Origin: Pedobacter zeae
Lineage (GTDB): Bacteria; Bacteroidota; Bacteroidia; Sphingobacteriales; Sphingobacteriaceae
DNA: 64,000 nucleotides
Direction: 5' to 3'
Assembly (NCBI RefSeq): GCF_014196715.1
Contig: NZ_JACIEF010000002.1
Coordinates: forward strand, 1,116,001 to 1,180,000
Shown here one piece after another: positions 27,273 to 35,691 of the stretch (position 1 is the first letter of the stretch; each line of letters begins with the position of its first letter). The position numbers and the translations under genes were made by a program. The notes under the pieces are model-generated. The model was not told the origin of the DNA. It saw nothing but the letters and a program-made list of their open reading frames with translations, and ran no database searches.

Positions 27273-28232
27273 CTATCTCGCCTGAAATTTATCCCGGTAT
27301 TGGGTGGGGGTCATGCCAACCGATTTCCGGAACACTTTCCTGAATGCTTTTGGATCATTGTAGCCTGAATTATAGATCACCTCCGTCATTTGCTGGGCAG
27401 TTTGTTCCAATAGCTTTTTTGCAGCTTCGATACGGGTTTGCTGAAGATACTCGATAGGGGTAATGCCGATTACCTGCTTAAAGCGGCGCACAATATTTCT
27501 TCTACTGGAAGGAATGTCTTTGATCATCTCTTCAATAGTAGCCAAATCCTGATAATTATTTTCGATTTTTTCCTGCGCAGAGGCAACAATATCATCATTG
27601 TGGTGACGGACAGGCTGGAATGTGCTAAAATAAGACTGGTTTACGCGGTCCATATCGATCGCAAAAATCTTCGCTACCTTAACTGCCATATCTTTTCCGC
27701 AATGAAGATGTAAAAGGTGTAACAGTAAATGAAAGGTAGAGGTTGCGCCACCGCTGGTAAATAGTTTGCCGTCTTGTGTTACCGTTTTATCAGCCTTTAA
27801 ATGTACCTGTGGGAAGGCCGTAGAAAAAGCAGTACAGGCATCAACATGGGTGGTAGCCGATTTGCCGTCTAACAATCCCGATGCCGCCAGCAAAAATGCC
27901 CCTGTACAAAAAGTGGCAATTTCTGCCCCTCCCTGATGCTGTTTATTCAGCCATGGCAGGTAACTGATATTGGCCGAAATGCATTCCTTAATATCATGGG
28001 TGGCAAAGGAAGGGATCAAAATGAGATCAAAACCGGTGGCTTTCTGCAAGGGGATGCAGGGATGTTCACTTAAATTGTAATTTTGGTCATCCGTGGTAAT
28101 TAAACTGATATTAAAAGGCATTTGTCGCCCTTCTTTACAATAAAATCCATTTACCGTATCAAAAACATCTAAAATAGCAGCTACGCTTAATAATCTGAAG
28201 TTTTGTGGCATTAAAACACCTATTTGTTTCAT
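27273..28232 (-). CDS. GlxA-type transcriptional regulator (DJ-1/PfpI domain plus AraC HTH)
   Basis: A 319-residue protein. Residues 1-190 form a DJ-1/PfpI-like domain (IGVLMPQNFRLLSVAAILDV, ATFCTGAFLLAASGLLDGK with the nucleophile-elbow cysteine). Residues 215-316 carry the AraC double HTH (MIKDIPSSRRNIVRRFKQV, EVIYNSGYNDPKAFRKVFR). It is divergent from a run of DinB-type genes with 133 bp between, so it may control them. Confidence 0.9.
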   Translation of the reverse strand: MKQIGVLMPQNFRLLSVAAILDVFDTVNGFYCKEGRQMPFNISLITTDDQNYNLSEHPCIPLQKATGFDLILIPSFATHDIKECISANISYLPWLNKQHQGGAEIATFCTGAFLLAASGLLDGKSATTHVDACTAFSTAFPQVHLKADKTVTQDGKLFTSGGATSTFHLLLHLLHLHCGKDMAVKVAKIFAIDMDRVNQSYFSTFQPVRHHNDDIVASAQEKIENNYQDLATIEEMIKDIPSSRRNIVRRFKQVIGITPIEYLQQTRIEAAKKLLEQTAQQMTEVIYNSGYNDPKAFRKVFRKSVGMTPTQYRDKFQAR

Positions 28233-28365
28233 TTTGTTAAGAATTTCGGTATCGTAAATATATAAAATTTGTCTGAAATGCCCCTTAATATTGACTTTTC
28301 CGGCATGGGCGATCCGCTAAATTAACACCTAACTTTATTCCAAGTTAATTACTAATCAAAAAAAT

Positions 28366-28860
28366 ATGAAAAGCAGCCCAACAAGTAATAGAATGTACGG
28401 TTTTATTGTGCTTTACGAAATGCAAACAGATTTTTTACTCAGCGCTTTAGATGGGATAGAACAAAAAGATGCACAGAAAAGGTTGGATACCAGGGCAAAC
28501 CACATTGCCTGGATTACCGGGAGTGTGGTGCATAGCCGCTATTTTCTGGCCAAATCATTCGGTATCGATCTCCCATCGGTAACCGACGAACTTTTTGCCG
28601 GCAATAAAGGCATTATTGATGATGCCACTTATCCGTTACTGGCAGATTTTATAAAAGACTGGAAAGAAATTTCTCCCCGCTTGCAGGAAGCGTTAACCAC
28701 AGCAACCGATGAAAAGCTGGACGAAAAACTGGTTATACCGGGCATGGAAATAACATTGTTCGAAATGATCGGCTTTAGCAGCTACCGTGAAGCCAACTGT
28801 ATAGGGCAGGTAGCCCTTTGGAGGAGATTATTAGGATACCCTGGAATGAATTATAGGTAG
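28366..28860 (+). CDS. DinB-fold protein
   Basis: A 164-residue, mostly helical protein. RANHIAWITGSVVHSRYFLA near residues 45-64 and ANCIGQVALWRRLLG near the end fit the four-helix DinB/YfiT-like metalloenzyme fold, including histidines that may bind a metal. The members of this fold with known function are thiol-dependent transferases; the role here is unknown. It is followed after 4 bp by a second DinB-fold gene, so the two are probably co-transcribed. Confidence 0.7.
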   Translation: MKSSPTSNRMYGFIVLYEMQTDFLLSALDGIEQKDAQKRLDTRANHIAWITGSVVHSRYFLAKSFGIDLPSVTDELFAGNKGIIDDATYPLLADFIKDWKEISPRLQEALTTATDEKLDEKLVIPGMEITLFEMIGFSSYREANCIGQVALWRRLLGYPGMNYR

Positions 28861-28864
28861 TTAT

Positions 28865-29371
28865 ATGGAAAAGATACTGAAACAAACCGATGAAACACTA
28901 TCGGCATTGGAAAACACTTTGTCGAAATTTGACAGCACCCAGGTGAATACTGTACCATTTAAAGGAAGCTGGACAGCAGGACAATTGGCCGAACACCTGA
29001 TTTTAGCCAATTCGGGCTTTCTACAGGTCATCAACGGTGCGGTAGACGAAACAGACAGGCCTGCAGACTTAATGCTGGTACAGATTAAAAAAGATCTTTT
29101 GGATGCTGATGCTAAATACAGTTCGCCGAAAGAAATTTACCCCGAGTACAAGATCTATAACCAGGCAGAATTATTGGAGAATTTAAAACAGATCAGGGAA
29201 GGGTTATCCAAGGCGGTAACCAACCTCGATTTAACGAGAACATGTATTTCTTATGAGCTGCCGGTATATGGTTTTCTGACCCGGCTGGAGGCCGTTTATT
29301 TCGTGATTTATCATACACAACGCCATGTTGATCAGTTAAAGAATATCTGCAATAGCTTGAATATCAATTGA
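28865..29371 (+). CDS. DinB-like protein
   Basis: A 168-residue protein of the DinB_2 type: GSWTAGQLAEHLILANSGF with His near residue 42, and YFVIYHTQRHVDQLKNI near the C-terminus supplying the two other histidines of the metal site. It is only distantly similar to the upstream DinB-fold protein, so the two are not a recent duplication. Function unknown; cytoplasmic. Confidence 0.82.
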   Translation: MEKILKQTDETLSALENTLSKFDSTQVNTVPFKGSWTAGQLAEHLILANSGFLQVINGAVDETDRPADLMLVQIKKDLLDADAKYSSPKEIYPEYKIYNQAELLENLKQIREGLSKAVTNLDLTRTCISYELPVYGFLTRLEAVYFVIYHTQRHVDQLKNICNSLNIN

Positions 29372-29384
29372 TTTTATTAATCTT

Positions 29385-29792
29385 ATGAGAAACAAGAGTT
29401 TTTATTTGCTCGATCCCTATATAGGTAAATGGAAAACGGAAGGTTTAACCAAATCGGGCGAATCCATTATTGGAACCGATACCTACGAATGGATTGAAGG
29501 TGGGTTCTTTCTGATGCACAAGACAGATATAACCTTTGGCAAGAAAAAGGTACAGTCTTTAGAAATTACCCATTACGATGATATGGAGGATGTTTTCAGG
29601 TCGCAATCGTTCGATAATAATGGACGTATTTCCATCTCTACACTTAAAATTTATCATGATATTATTCTAATATTTGCTGATACTGAAAGATTTAAAGGTA
29701 ACTTTAAAGACAACACAATTGAAGGCCTGTGGGAGCAGTTTGATGGAAAAAACTGGGTGCCATGGATGGATTTAAAACTAACGAGGATCTAG
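29385..29792 (+). CDS. DUF1579-like small beta-barrel protein
   Basis: A 135-residue protein with the pattern IGKWKTEGLTKSGESIIGTD, YEWIEGGFFLMHKTD and a final WVPWMDLKLTR, as seen in small DUF1579/lipocalin-like proteins of unknown role. No signal peptide. It follows the second DinB gene by 13 bp and is probably in the same transcript. Confidence 0.65.
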   Translation: MRNKSFYLLDPYIGKWKTEGLTKSGESIIGTDTYEWIEGGFFLMHKTDITFGKKKVQSLEITHYDDMEDVFRSQSFDNNGRISISTLKIYHDIILIFADTERFKGNFKDNTIEGLWEQFDGKNWVPWMDLKLTRI

Positions 29793-29950
29793 TTGAAAAT
29801 CAATGTCGAGGGAGCTCTGGTCGGCAGTCTTAAAATTGTAAGCGCTGCTGATGGCGGTACCAAGAATGGGTACTGACTGATTTAAACGGTAAATCAACTA
29901 CAATTGAACAAAAAATATTATTTTTAATTACAAACTAAAACTTAACCAAC

Positions 29951-30331
29951 ATGAAAATCACAGTAATTGTTATCCGCGTGCTTTTAGCCGCTATGTATTT
30001 ATTTGCTTCTATAAGCTATTTTTTAAATTTTATGCCTAAAGCGCCGGAAATGACAGCTGCACAAACCACTTTTATGACAGGCCTGATGGCATCGGTTTAC
30101 CTTTTTCCGTTGATTAAAATCACAGAATTGATCGGAGGTATATTGTTGCTCATCAACCGGACAGCGCCCTTGGCAACGATCATTATTTTTCCGGTTACTT
30201 TGAATATCTTTTTATATACCGCGTTTTTAGCACAACCTAAAGATCTTCCGATGAGTGCAGTAATGTTATTGTTTAACCTGTTCCTGTTTTATGCCTACAG
30301 GGCCAAATACCTGCCAGTTGTTTCAAAGTAA
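29951..30331 (+). CDS. DoxX-like small membrane protein
   Basis: A 126-residue protein with four hydrophobic segments (about 5-27, 42-65, 70-90 and 98-118). VIRVLLAAMYLFASISYF and LIKITELIGGILLLINR match the DoxX family of membrane proteins, which often accompany redox-active partners. It is 158 bp after the DUF1579-like gene and likely has its own promoter. The physiological role is unknown. Confidence 0.75.
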   Translation: MKITVIVIRVLLAAMYLFASISYFLNFMPKAPEMTAAQTTFMTGLMASVYLFPLIKITELIGGILLLINRTAPLATIIIFPVTLNIFLYTAFLAQPKDLPMSAVMLLFNLFLFYAYRAKYLPVVSK

Positions 30332-30432
30332 ATTTTACCTTTTATAAAACTTTCTCATACTTTTTCTGGTTATTTTGTGTTTCCATATAAAGAGTAATCA
30401 TTATCTTTAAAATCTAACTAGAAATAAAAAAT

Positions 30433-30864
30433 ATGAGAAAGTTACCATTTTTAATGCTGCTGTTCGTCGCAGTATCGTTTTCTGTCTCTGCACAGAGCAA
30501 AGATGCTATTTTAGGCAAATGGCTTAATCCATCAGGAGAAGGACAGATTGAGATTTATAAAAAAGGCGATAAGTTTTACGGTAAACTGGCGTGGATGAAG
30601 GAACCAAACTTAAACGGTAAGCCCAAACTGGATGCAAAAAATCCTGATGAGAACTTACAGAAAAGGGCCTTACTAAACCTCGAGATATTAAAAGATTTTG
30701 TTTACGATGGTGGGAAATGGACTGATGGTACAATATATGACCCCAAAAGTGGTAAAACCTACAGCTGTAACATGACCTTAAAAAGTGCCGATGTGTTAAA
30801 TATCCGCGGTTATGTAGGTATTTCGCTGTTAGGCAGATCAGAGACTTTTAGACGCGTTAAATAA
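30433..30864 (+). CDS. Secreted DUF2147 protein
   Basis: A 143-residue protein with a signal peptide (residues 1-20, ending SVSAQ). The mature part, ILGKWLNPSGEGQIEIYK, KFYGKLAWM and the late TYSCNMTLKS followed by LNIRGYVGISLLGRSETF, is the DUF2147 domain, a lipocalin-sized beta-barrel found in the periplasm of many Gram-negatives. Function unknown. It is 8 bp before the YCF48-like gene. Confidence 0.85.
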   Translation: MRKLPFLMLLFVAVSFSVSAQSKDAILGKWLNPSGEGQIEIYKKGDKFYGKLAWMKEPNLNGKPKLDAKNPDENLQKRALLNLEILKDFVYDGGKWTDGTIYDPKSGKTYSCNMTLKSADVLNIRGYVGISLLGRSETFRRVK

Positions 30865-30872
30865 CAGTATAC

Positions 30873-31892
30873 ATGAAGAAATTAGTATGGTGCCTTATTG
30901 TGGCACCTTTTTTTTGCGCTGCACAATCCTATACCATGAAACCTTTAGCCGAAGGCACTAAAACCAGCATACGTGGGTTAAGTGTGGTATCCGACCAGGT
31001 AATCTGGGTAAGTGGTAGCAACGGCTCGGTTGGTAAAAGTACCGACGGTGGCAGTACCTGGAAATGGACCAAGCCTAAAGATTATGAAAAACTCAACTTC
31101 AGGGACATCGAAGCTTTCGATAATCAAAATGCCATCATTGTAAACGCCGGATCGCCAGCATATATCCTTAAAACAACCGATGGGGGAGAAAGCTGGACAA
31201 CGCATTATAAAAATGCAGATACCGCCATATTTTTAGATGGGGCCGGCTTTTGGGATAAAAACAGGGGCATCGTTTTCGGCGATCCTATTCATAACAGGCT
31301 ACAGTTGCTTAAAACCGTTGATGCAGGTAAAAGCTGGCAGGATATTACCGCTAACTTAACAAGTAGTTTAGTTAAAGGTGAGGCCAGTTTTGCGGCCAGT
31401 GGAACCACTATTAAAACCCTTCCCGGAGGTAAAACCTGGATTGCTACAGGTGGTACAGTATCCAATATTTATTTTTCGGCTGATTATGGACAGCACTGGC
31501 AGGTATTTAAATGCCCAATTATACAGGGCGAAAACAGTACAGGGCCTTTTTCTATCGATTTCTTAAATGATAAAAATGGTGTTGCAGTTGGCGGTAATTA
31601 TGTAAAGGATAAAGAAAATACCAATAATATACTGCTCACCGGCGATGGGGGCAAAACCTGGCAGAAACCCACTACGCCGGTTTTCGGATACCGGTCTGGT
31701 GTAACTTACATCAATGCCAAAACATTAATTGCCACCGGTACTTCCGGTACAGATATATCAACAGATGCAGGGCAAAACTGGAAACACATTTCGGATAAAA
31801 GTTTTAATGCTGTCCAAAAGGCAAAAAAGGGCAAGATGGTTATCCTGGCCGGAGAAAAAGGAAGTGTATACCAACTGGAGGTTGCGGATTGA
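30873..31892 (+). CDS. Secreted YCF48-like/BNR-repeat beta-propeller protein
   Basis: A 339-residue protein with a signal peptide (residues 1-17, APFFCAAQ). At least five repeats of the type TDGG(S/E)(S/T)W are seen (STDGGSTWKW, TTDGGESWTT, DAGKSWQD, GDGGKTWQK, TDAGQNWKH), the mark of YCF48/BNR propellers. Homologues assist photosystem II assembly in phototrophs, but in Bacteroidota the role is unknown, probably protein or glycan binding outside the cytoplasm. It follows the DUF2147 gene closely. Confidence 0.85.
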   Translation: MKKLVWCLIVAPFFCAAQSYTMKPLAEGTKTSIRGLSVVSDQVIWVSGSNGSVGKSTDGGSTWKWTKPKDYEKLNFRDIEAFDNQNAIIVNAGSPAYILKTTDGGESWTTHYKNADTAIFLDGAGFWDKNRGIVFGDPIHNRLQLLKTVDAGKSWQDITANLTSSLVKGEASFAASGTTIKTLPGGKTWIATGGTVSNIYFSADYGQHWQVFKCPIIQGENSTGPFSIDFLNDKNGVAVGGNYVKDKENTNNILLTGDGGKTWQKPTTPVFGYRSGVTYINAKTLIATGTSGTDISTDAGQNWKHISDKSFNAVQKAKKGKMVILAGEKGSVYQLEVAD

Positions 31893-31910
31893 TATTGGAC
31901 GCCAATGCTG

Positions 31911-31941
31911 TAACAATTCTAATAATTGTTATTCTAACAAT
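31911..31941. repeat. Three-arm palindrome upstream of terC
   Basis: TAACAATT (31911-31918), AATTGTTA (31924-31931) and TAACAA (31935-31940) are such that the middle arm can pair with either neighbour, giving two mutually exclusive stems. It lies between the end of the YCF48-like gene and terC. No long T-run follows. It might be a terminator for the upstream pair or a regulatory switch; it could also be chance in AT-rich sequence. Confidence 0.35.
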
Positions 31942-32045
31942 AAAAATACCTGTTAAAATAAACAGTTTGATTAGCGGGAATGATAAAATTTTGTTTCTTT
32001 GCTGGAATAACTAAAACATTAATTTAAAAAAATACACACGCTCAA

Positions 32046-32861
32046 ATGGATTTTCTGCATACAATTTTAGGTGATGACATACAGGCCGGATTATTGATTA
32101 TTTTAAACCTTATTGTAATTGAAAGTTTGCTCTCGGTTGATAATGCTGCGGTTTTGGCCACCATGGTAATGGACCTTCCCAAAAACCAACGCGATAAAGC
32201 ATTAAAATATGGTATTATCGGCGCTTATGTTTTCAGGGGGATCTGTCTGTTTCTGGCTGCGTGGTTGGTTAAAATCTGGTGGTTAAAACCCCTCGGCGGT
32301 TTATACCTGTTATACCTGGCATTTGATTATTTCAGAAAAAAGAACAGTAAAAACAAGGATGAAGAAGAGGAAGTAGATAAAAGCAAAAGCTGGATATATA
32401 AATCAACAGTAGGCTTAATTGGTAATTTTTGGGCAACTGTTGCCCTGGTAGAAGTAATGGATCTGGCCTTTTCTATCGATAACGTTTTTGCTGCGGTTGC
32501 GTTTACCGATCACATCTGGCTGATTTATATTGGTGTATTTATCGGGATACTGGCCATGCGCTTTGTGGCACAGGCTTTTGTAAAGCTGATGGAAAAATTT
32601 ACCTTTTTAGAAACTGTGGCTTTCATCGTGATCGGGGTATTGGGCATTAAACTTACCTCGTCGCTATTTACCCACTTCAATCCCGAATCACCGGTTTCGC
32701 ATGCCATTGAAGGCGAGAAAACTGATCTTTTTGTATCTGTTTTTACTGTAGCTATTTTTATCCTGCCGGTACTGAGTTCTTTACTGTTCAACTTCCCCAA
32801 AAAACACAAAAGTGATATCGTGATCTCGCAAGATGCGGAAGATGTATTGGATAAATCTTAA
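32046..32861 (+). CDS. TerC family integral membrane protein
   Basis: A 271-residue protein with about seven predicted membrane helices. The duplicated acidic membrane motif of the family is present twice (ESLLSVDNAAVLA near residue 27-39, and LAFSIDNVFAAVAF near 140-153). A charged loop (KKNSKNKDEEEEVDKSKS) separates the halves. TerC proteins are needed for tellurite resistance and have been linked to metal handling at the membrane. It opens a same-strand run of ter-type genes; 81 bp separate it from the HAD gene. Confidence 0.9.
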   Translation: MDFLHTILGDDIQAGLLIILNLIVIESLLSVDNAAVLATMVMDLPKNQRDKALKYGIIGAYVFRGICLFLAAWLVKIWWLKPLGGLYLLYLAFDYFRKKNSKNKDEEEEVDKSKSWIYKSTVGLIGNFWATVALVEVMDLAFSIDNVFAAVAFTDHIWLIYIGVFIGILAMRFVAQAFVKLMEKFTFLETVAFIVIGVLGIKLTSSLFTHFNPESPVSHAIEGEKTDLFVSVFTVAIFILPVLSSLLFNFPKKHKSDIVISQDAEDVLDKS

Positions 32862-32942
32862 AGTTAAGTTTTATCTGTTGCAAATCTTTCACCCCCCAGA
32901 TCTTATAATCTGATTTTGTAATATTAAGACCTATTAAAATAG

Positions 32943-33665
32943 ATGAGTAAACCGGTGCAAATGGCTTTTTACAAACATTACTCGTTCGATCTTTGGTTAA
33001 CACTGATTAAATCCAATCCGAGATATAAGCAGGAACGTGTACACTATTTTTACAGGAACTTTAACGGTAAAAATAAAACGGTTGAAGAAATCGCCATCAT
33101 TTTCCGCCAGGTTGATTTAATGGTAAATGCCATTAACGAAAAGGCCGGAAAGAACGTTGATGCCGAAGAAATGTACTTAATGGTAATCAGCATGATCAAC
33201 GATTACGATTACAATTTTCGCGATGTAGACCTCCGGCAGCTTGATCATGATATGGAGCAGCTTGTATTTGCACATGCGCCAAAACTCTATTGCGATGATT
33301 GTTTGGATGTGCTGGCCAAAATTAAGGAATCGGGCAATGGTACTACTAATATTTTAAGTAATACAGGATTTATTAAAGGCAAAACCCTAAAAATAGTTAT
33401 TAATCAATTGGGAATTGACCAATATATAGATTTCCAACTTTATTCGGATGAAGTACGCATGTCGAAACCCAGCGCTGGCTTTTTTCAGCTGATGCTGGAT
33501 ACGATCGACAGGACAAAACACCCTGATTTAGTATTATCGGATGTAATTCATATTGGTGATAACCCTTATGCCGATGTGCGAGGGGCCGAAGCCATGGGAA
33601 TTAACAGTATGCTCATCAACTCCAATAATCTATCTATCTCAAATCTACTCTATGATACCGTATAG
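32943..33665 (+). CDS. HAD-superfamily hydrolase of the ter operon
   Basis: A 240-residue protein. HAD motif I is SFDLWLTLI (Asp near residue 17), motif II ILSNTGF, motif III Lys in MSKPSAGFF, and motif IV HIGDNPYADVRGAEAMG; an alpha-helical cap is inserted at about 25-95. Motif I has DLWLT where DxDxT is usual, so the second Asp is absent, which argues against ordinary phosphatase activity. HAD proteins paired with a PRTase are known in ter gene neighbourhoods and are thought to act in nucleotide-like metabolite chemistry. It overlaps the next gene by 14 bp. Confidence 0.85.
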   Translation: MSKPVQMAFYKHYSFDLWLTLIKSNPRYKQERVHYFYRNFNGKNKTVEEIAIIFRQVDLMVNAINEKAGKNVDAEEMYLMVISMINDYDYNFRDVDLRQLDHDMEQLVFAHAPKLYCDDCLDVLAKIKESGNGTTNILSNTGFIKGKTLKIVINQLGIDQYIDFQLYSDEVRMSKPSAGFFQLMLDTIDRTKHPDLVLSDVIHIGDNPYADVRGAEAMGINSMLINSNNLSISNLLYDTV

Positions 33666-34488
33666 TTATTCACTCCATAAAATCGACAATACAGCCGATT
33701 TTGGTTTTAGTGCCGATGAGTACAGCCGCTTTAAATTTGGTGATGATCGGGTAGCCCGTTCGTTCGGTAAAGCCCTGGCAGATGGCTTTATAAATTATTA
33801 CCTGGTTGATAACCTGATTACTGATCAGATTGTGGTAATATCTAGTCCTTACAGCTTTATCCCAACGGCAACTTTTGCCATGAAAAACTATTTCGTGAGC
33901 CAGCTTAACCGCTGGCTGGTAGAAAATGGTGGCCTGGCTGTACAGGAAACCAAGGTACACCGCACCATTACCTACAAGGAGGATTATGGCGAATTAAGTG
34001 CCGAAGAAAGGCTTTCGTTGATCGGCAATGATTCTTTTCATATCGATAAGGACTTTTTGGCAGGGAAAACACTGCTTTTCCTGGATGATATCAAAATTAC
34101 CGGAAGCCACGAAAGGATGATCCTAAAAATGGCAAAAGAATATGGGCTTACCAACGAAATGCACATGCTTTACTTTGCCGAACTGGTTAACAAAAATATC
34201 CATCCCAATGTTGAGAATTTTCTGAATTACCATCAGGTTAAATCCATTTTCGACCTTGAAGAAATTATCGATGGGGGCAATTTTTGCTTCAATACACGTA
34301 TCGTAAAGTATATTTTAAACAGCAGTTCGAGCAGTTTTACCATATTTTTGGAGCGCAGAAATGCCGAATTTGTTAACCAGCTTTACGATCTTTCGCTCGG
34401 CAACAATTACCACACTATTGATGCCTATTCGAAAAATTTAGACCTTATTAAAGACTATATCAAGAACAACAATTATAAATTAATTTAA
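33652..34488 (+). CDS. Phosphoribosyltransferase-like protein of the ter operon
   Basis: A 278-residue protein beginning MIPYSYSLHKIDNTADFGFS; the frame is open from 33553, but that part lies inside the HAD gene, so ATG 33652 is chosen. GKTLLFLDDIKITGSHERMI is the PRPP-loop-like motif (two acids then TGSHE in place of TGxT), and VVISSPYSFIPTA an earlier core strand. It matches the PRTase-type proteins found with HAD and TerD genes. Start and upstream stop overlap by 14 bp, indicating translational coupling. The substrate base is unknown. Confidence 0.8.
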   Translation: MIPYSYSLHKIDNTADFGFSADEYSRFKFGDDRVARSFGKALADGFINYYLVDNLITDQIVVISSPYSFIPTATFAMKNYFVSQLNRWLVENGGLAVQETKVHRTITYKEDYGELSAEERLSLIGNDSFHIDKDFLAGKTLLFLDDIKITGSHERMILKMAKEYGLTNEMHMLYFAELVNKNIHPNVENFLNYHQVKSIFDLEEIIDGGNFCFNTRIVKYILNSSSSSFTIFLERRNAEFVNQLYDLSLGNNYHTIDAYSKNLDLIKDYIKNNNYKLI

Positions 34489-34490
34489 AT

Positions 34491-35045
34491 ATGGCAATTA
34501 ATCTGCAAAAGGGGCAAAGGGAAAACATCAATGCCCCTAAATTTACAATAGGTTTAGGTTGGGATACCAACAGCTCTTCTACAGGTTCGGCATTCGATTT
34601 AGATGCTTCGGTTTTTATCATGAACGATCAGAAGAAATTAATTTCTGACGAAAATTTTGTTTTTTATAACAATCTGGTTTCGCCAGACGGTGCGGTAGAG
34701 CACACTGGCGATAATTTAACAGGTGATGGCGATGGTGATGACGAACAGATTAAAATCGACCTGACCAAAATAGATAGTAAGGTTAGCGAAATCTGCATTG
34801 TGGTAACCATTCACGAGGCAGAAAGCAGAAGACAGAACTTCGGCCAGGTAAGGAACTCATTCATCCGTATTTTTGATGCGGTAACCAACGAAGTGATCTT
34901 AAAATACGAACTCGAGGAAGATTTTTCTATTGAAACTGCAGTAGAGTTCGGAAGAATTTACAAACGCGAAAATCAATGGAAATTTGAGGCGGTAGGAGTT
35001 GGAATGAAAGGTGGTTTACAGGATTATTTAAACAGATATCAGTAA
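34491..35045 (+). CDS. TerD family stress protein
   Basis: A 184-residue protein. MAINLQKGQRENINAPKF, LGWDTNSSSTGSAFDLDAS and HTGDNLTGDGDGDDEQI are hallmark TerD stretches; the acid-rich last one and DLDAS are the calcium-binding sites known for the family. Cytoplasmic, often membrane-peripheral, involved in resistance to tellurite and other stresses. It is two bases after the PRTase gene and four before a second TerD gene. Confidence 0.93.
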   Translation: MAINLQKGQRENINAPKFTIGLGWDTNSSSTGSAFDLDASVFIMNDQKKLISDENFVFYNNLVSPDGAVEHTGDNLTGDGDGDDEQIKIDLTKIDSKVSEICIVVTIHEAESRRQNFGQVRNSFIRIFDAVTNEVILKYELEEDFSIETAVEFGRIYKRENQWKFEAVGVGMKGGLQDYLNRYQ

Positions 35046-35049
35046 TATT

Positions 35050-35664
35050 ATGGCAATCAATCTTCAAAAAGGACAGCGTATCAGTCTTGAAAAAAGCAAT
35101 GGAAGTAAACTTCAGCAGGTTTGTGTAGGGATTAACTGGGGTGCAATTGAAAAGAAAGGTCTCTTCGGCTTCGGATCGTCAAAAGAAGCCGTAGATTTAG
35201 ATGCAAGTTGCGCTTTGTATAACGAAAATAAGCAGCTTTTAGAAGTTGTTTATTTTGGAAACCTGAAATCAAAAAACGGATCGGTAAAACACAGCGGTGA
35301 TGATTTAACCGGAGACATGGGTGGCGACGATGGCCTTGATAACGAAATTATTACGCTTGATTTTTCGCAGCTGGATGCTAATGTAAATTATGTGGCATTT
35401 GTGCTGAACAGCTTCAGGGGGCATGATTTCGGTACCATTCCTTTTGCTTCGATCCGTATTTACGAAGGTACGACCAAACGCGTAAACGAGGTTTTTGCTA
35501 CTTACGATATTGCAAACGGATCTAATTTTGCCGGTCATGTATCAATGGTAATGGGCGTTTTCTATAAGAAAAACGGCGAATGGAAATTTAATGCTATCGG
35601 TGAGCCAACCAAAGACAGAAAACTGGAGGAAACCGTTAAAACCGTAACCCAAAATTATTTATAG
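35050..35664 (+). CDS. Second TerD family stress protein
   Basis: A 204-residue paralogue of the preceding gene; both begin with the same MAINLQKGQR. It has VDLDASCALYNENKQ and HSGDDLTGDMGGDDGLDNE as probable calcium sites, and an insertion (EKKGLFGFGSSKEA) at about residues 36-49 absent from the first copy. The two copies have diverged, suggesting that they form different partners rather than a simple dosage duplication. Confidence 0.93.
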   Translation: MAINLQKGQRISLEKSNGSKLQQVCVGINWGAIEKKGLFGFGSSKEAVDLDASCALYNENKQLLEVVYFGNLKSKNGSVKHSGDDLTGDMGGDDGLDNEIITLDFSQLDANVNYVAFVLNSFRGHDFGTIPFASIRIYEGTTKRVNEVFATYDIANGSNFAGHVSMVMGVFYKKNGEWKFNAIGEPTKDRKLEETVKTVTQNYL

Positions 35665-35691
35665 GCTGCAAGGCTGATCATATAATAAACT

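Noticed and set aside
27079..27285. Plus-strand ORF of 68 codons before the GlxA-type gene
   Set aside because: Overlaps the 3' end of the GlxA-type gene, has no family features and lies over degenerate repeat-like sequence.
29793..29950. Short in-frame peptide (KINVEGALVGSLKIVSAADG) right after the DUF1579-like gene
   Set aside because: It has no start codon of its own, stops quickly and was not recognised. It may be a trace of a former gene, but the evidence is too thin to list.
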